From the NCBI RefSeq assembly GCF_003583365.1, contig NZ_QXED01000002.1:744001-808000 (forward strand): a DNA stretch of 64,000 nt, read 5' to 3'. Origin of the DNA: Fibrisoma montanum. Lineage in GTDB: Bacteria > Bacteroidota > Bacteroidia > Cytophagales > Spirosomataceae. The notes under the pieces are model-generated. The model saw nothing but the letters and a program-made list of their open reading frames with translations. It was not told the DNA's origin and searched no databases. Positions 62,676 to 64,000 of this stretch are shown one piece after another (position 1 is the first letter of the stretch; every line of letters begins with the position of its first letter). The position numbers and the translations under genes were made by a program.

Positions 62676-64000
62676 ATGGCTGAAACGCAGCAAAGCGTCG
62701 GGGGAGGTAGTCCTACCGCCGAACGCACCATTACGCCCACCCGGTCTTTCGACCAAAATATTCAGCAGCTCCAGCAGCTCCGCTTCGGTGGATTCAAGCT
62801 ATTGGAAACCACCATTGATGGTGCTGACAACCTGAACCCTGAGCGCCGGGCTAAGAAGAATATCTTTCTGAAAGAAGAAAGTCGTCAGGAGGACCGGGAA
62901 GCGCTTAAACAGCGGCTCGAACTTTGGAAAGAACTACTCTTGAAAGAGGGAACTTCGATAACGGACATGGCCGATGAGGTAACCGAAAAGCAGAAAGTAG
63001 CCGAAGAGTTGTTTCGAAAAAATTTGGCTGACATTGTTGGTGAAACCCGGGAGTACGAAAGTACATATCGTGGCATCACGCTCTTTTTCGAAAATGCGAA
63101 GACAAGTGGTCTCAAGCTACGGAATGCGGTGTTTATGAACGCTACGTCCGAACAGCTTGATTCAACTAAGATTACAAACAAGCAGACGATTGATCACATC
63201 GAGAACGAGATTCACCAAGTATATAATCGGTTTGACTTAGGTGAAAGTTACTCGTTGCTAGTTGTACCTGGGTATCTTCACAACCGGCAAACCGTAGATA
63301 AATGGGCTAAAATCGCTAGTGACCATAAACTGATGCTGATTACAGATTATCGGAACGTGGATTCGCTAAAAGACATGCTCGATTTATTCCACAAGGAAAA
63401 AATTGCTTCTGATACGCCCCGTAATGCTAATGTTCTGATGGCTTGTAACCATCTTGTGGGTCGAGGTCGGTACGATGACTTAGACGAGGATGATGATCTG
63501 TACATTGAACCGTCAAGTGCATTGGCTGGCAAAATCTACTCCAACCTAATTTCTCAGGTATCGGCTGGCTACCAGTATGGTACGCTCGAACAGGTTGATG
63601 GTGTTCGGCTAGATCTGCTTAAAACAGAAGTAGGTGAGTTGGAAGGGCTTGGCTTAATTCCCATGACAAAAGAATGGGGGCGTGTTGTGCCGTTCTCAGG
63701 TAAAACGCTATATACCGGTAATAATCTGGGTTTAAAAACCTACTCGGTCGTTCGAGTTTTCGACTGGATTATGAAGGTACTGATGCAGTTTCTGAACAAG
63801 CGGGCTATGGAAAACTGGAACACGACCGTGCAACAAGAAATTCAGCGAGAAATTGTCCAGTTTCTGGATAAGATTAAAGGTCCTGGCAAAATCATTGAGC
63901 GATTTGAAGCTCCTCAGTTCCGTCGTGATCCTACTCAGAAAGATCGAATTTATCTGGATATTCACATTACCCCTTTCTTTCCGGCCAAAACATTTGTAAT
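62676..64000 (+). CDS. tssC: T6SS contractile sheath large subunit TssC (DUF5458 type), 3' end missing
   Basis: The frame is open from ATG 62676 to the window end, 441 codons, close to the full length expected. It has FDQNIQQLQQLRFGGFKLLE near the start, the region YNRFDLGESYSLLVVPGYLHNRQTVDKWAKIA, and a late RRDPTQKDRIYLDIHITPFFPAKTF. This agrees with the DUF5458 family, the sheath large subunit of the Bacteroidota-specific T6SSiii. The rest of the machine should lie beyond the window. Confidence 0.9.
   Translation, partial: MAETQQSVGGGSPTAERTITPTRSFDQNIQQLQQLRFGGFKLLETTIDGADNLNPERRAKKNIFLKEESRQEDREALKQRLELWKELLLKEGTSITDMADEVTEKQKVAEELFRKNLADIVGETREYESTYRGITLFFENAKTSGLKLRNAVFMNATSEQLDSTKITNKQTIDHIENEIHQVYNRFDLGESYSLLVVPGYLHNRQTVDKWAKIASDHKLMLITDYRNVDSLKDMLDLFHKEKIASDTPRNANVLMACNHLVGRGRYDDLDEDDDLYIEPSSALAGKIYSNLISQVSAGYQYGTLEQVDGVRLDLLKTEVGELEGLGLIPMTKEWGRVVPFSGKTLYTGNNLGLKTYSVVRVFDWIMKVLMQFLNKRAMENWNTTVQQEIQREIVQFLDKIKGPGKIIERFEAPQFRRDPTQKDRIYLDIHITPFFPAKTFV

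Noticed and set aside
1-64000. CRISPR arrays, tRNA/rRNA genes, insertion sequences
   Set aside because: No regularly spaced repeats, no tRNA cloverleaf or rRNA sequence, and no transposase gene with terminal repeats were found by reading; the zinc ribbon in the LacI protein is the only transposase-like piece.

Overview
The window comes from a Bacteroidota genome, most likely a member of the Cytophagales close to Spirosoma (family Spirosomaceae). Evidence is the two SusC/SusD receptor pairs, an ECF sigma/FecR pair, a type 9 secretion (T9SS) sorting domain, a DUF5458-type TssC, a TAnnTTTG-type promoter box, and weak use of Shine-Dalgarno sequences. The genus is inferred; there is no rRNA gene here to prove it. 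No tRNA, rRNA, CRISPR array or insertion sequence was seen.

Left part (1-41 kb), visibly GC-rich. 1-6.1 kb holds mixed housekeeping and accessory genes: the end of an M13 peptidase, a spore-photoproduct-lyase-like radical SAM protein, a family 2 glycosyltransferase, a class I HMG-CoA reductase with an extra N-terminal domain, a small membrane protein and a DUF4286 protein. 5.5-15.5 kb is a glycan-uptake locus under ECF sigma/FecR control: SusC with an STN signalling domain, SusD, a lipoprotein and a GH42-like hydrolase. 15.5-31.7 kb is a second glycan locus under a LacI regulator that carries an added zinc ribbon: SusC, SusD, an alpha/alpha-barrel hydrolase, a sodium:solute symporter, a GH2 enzyme and an FAD oxidoreductase. 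A PIN toxin/antitoxin pair lies antisense inside this second locus. 31.7-41 kb holds an AT-rich UDG-like gene, dnaE, a nucleotidyltransferase/coiled-coil pair, trxA, alaA, a LOG-family hydrolase and a ComEA-like helix-hairpin-helix protein.

Right part (41-64 kb), visibly lower in GC. Eleven minus-strand genes encode exported proteins in two apparent transcription units. The first (51.0 kb down to 41.3 kb) runs from a TPR-like protein through lipoproteins and an OmpA-family protein to a large T9SS-sorted Ig-repeat protein. The second (56.1 kb down to 51.3 kb) has an M48 protease followed by three tandem caspase-fold proteins, only one of which keeps the His-Cys dyad. Divergent from it, on the plus strand, is the start of a type VI secretion locus of the Bacteroidota type (T6SSiii): a transmembrane Ser/Thr kinase, the ClpV/TssH ATPase, an unrecognised protein with a hydrophobic hairpin, TssB, and TssC running off the window.

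The most unusual system is this last 23 kb. It is a candidate linked module in which a receptor kinase with a periplasmic sensor and a set of exported proteases and pseudoproteases sit beside a contractile injection machine. That functional linkage is inferred from gene order only. Several palindromic elements are also notable: a repeat that supplies the start of a hydrolase gene, a 28-bp hairpin between susC and susD, a LacI-type operator, and a 32-bp polypurine/polypyrimidine hairpin.
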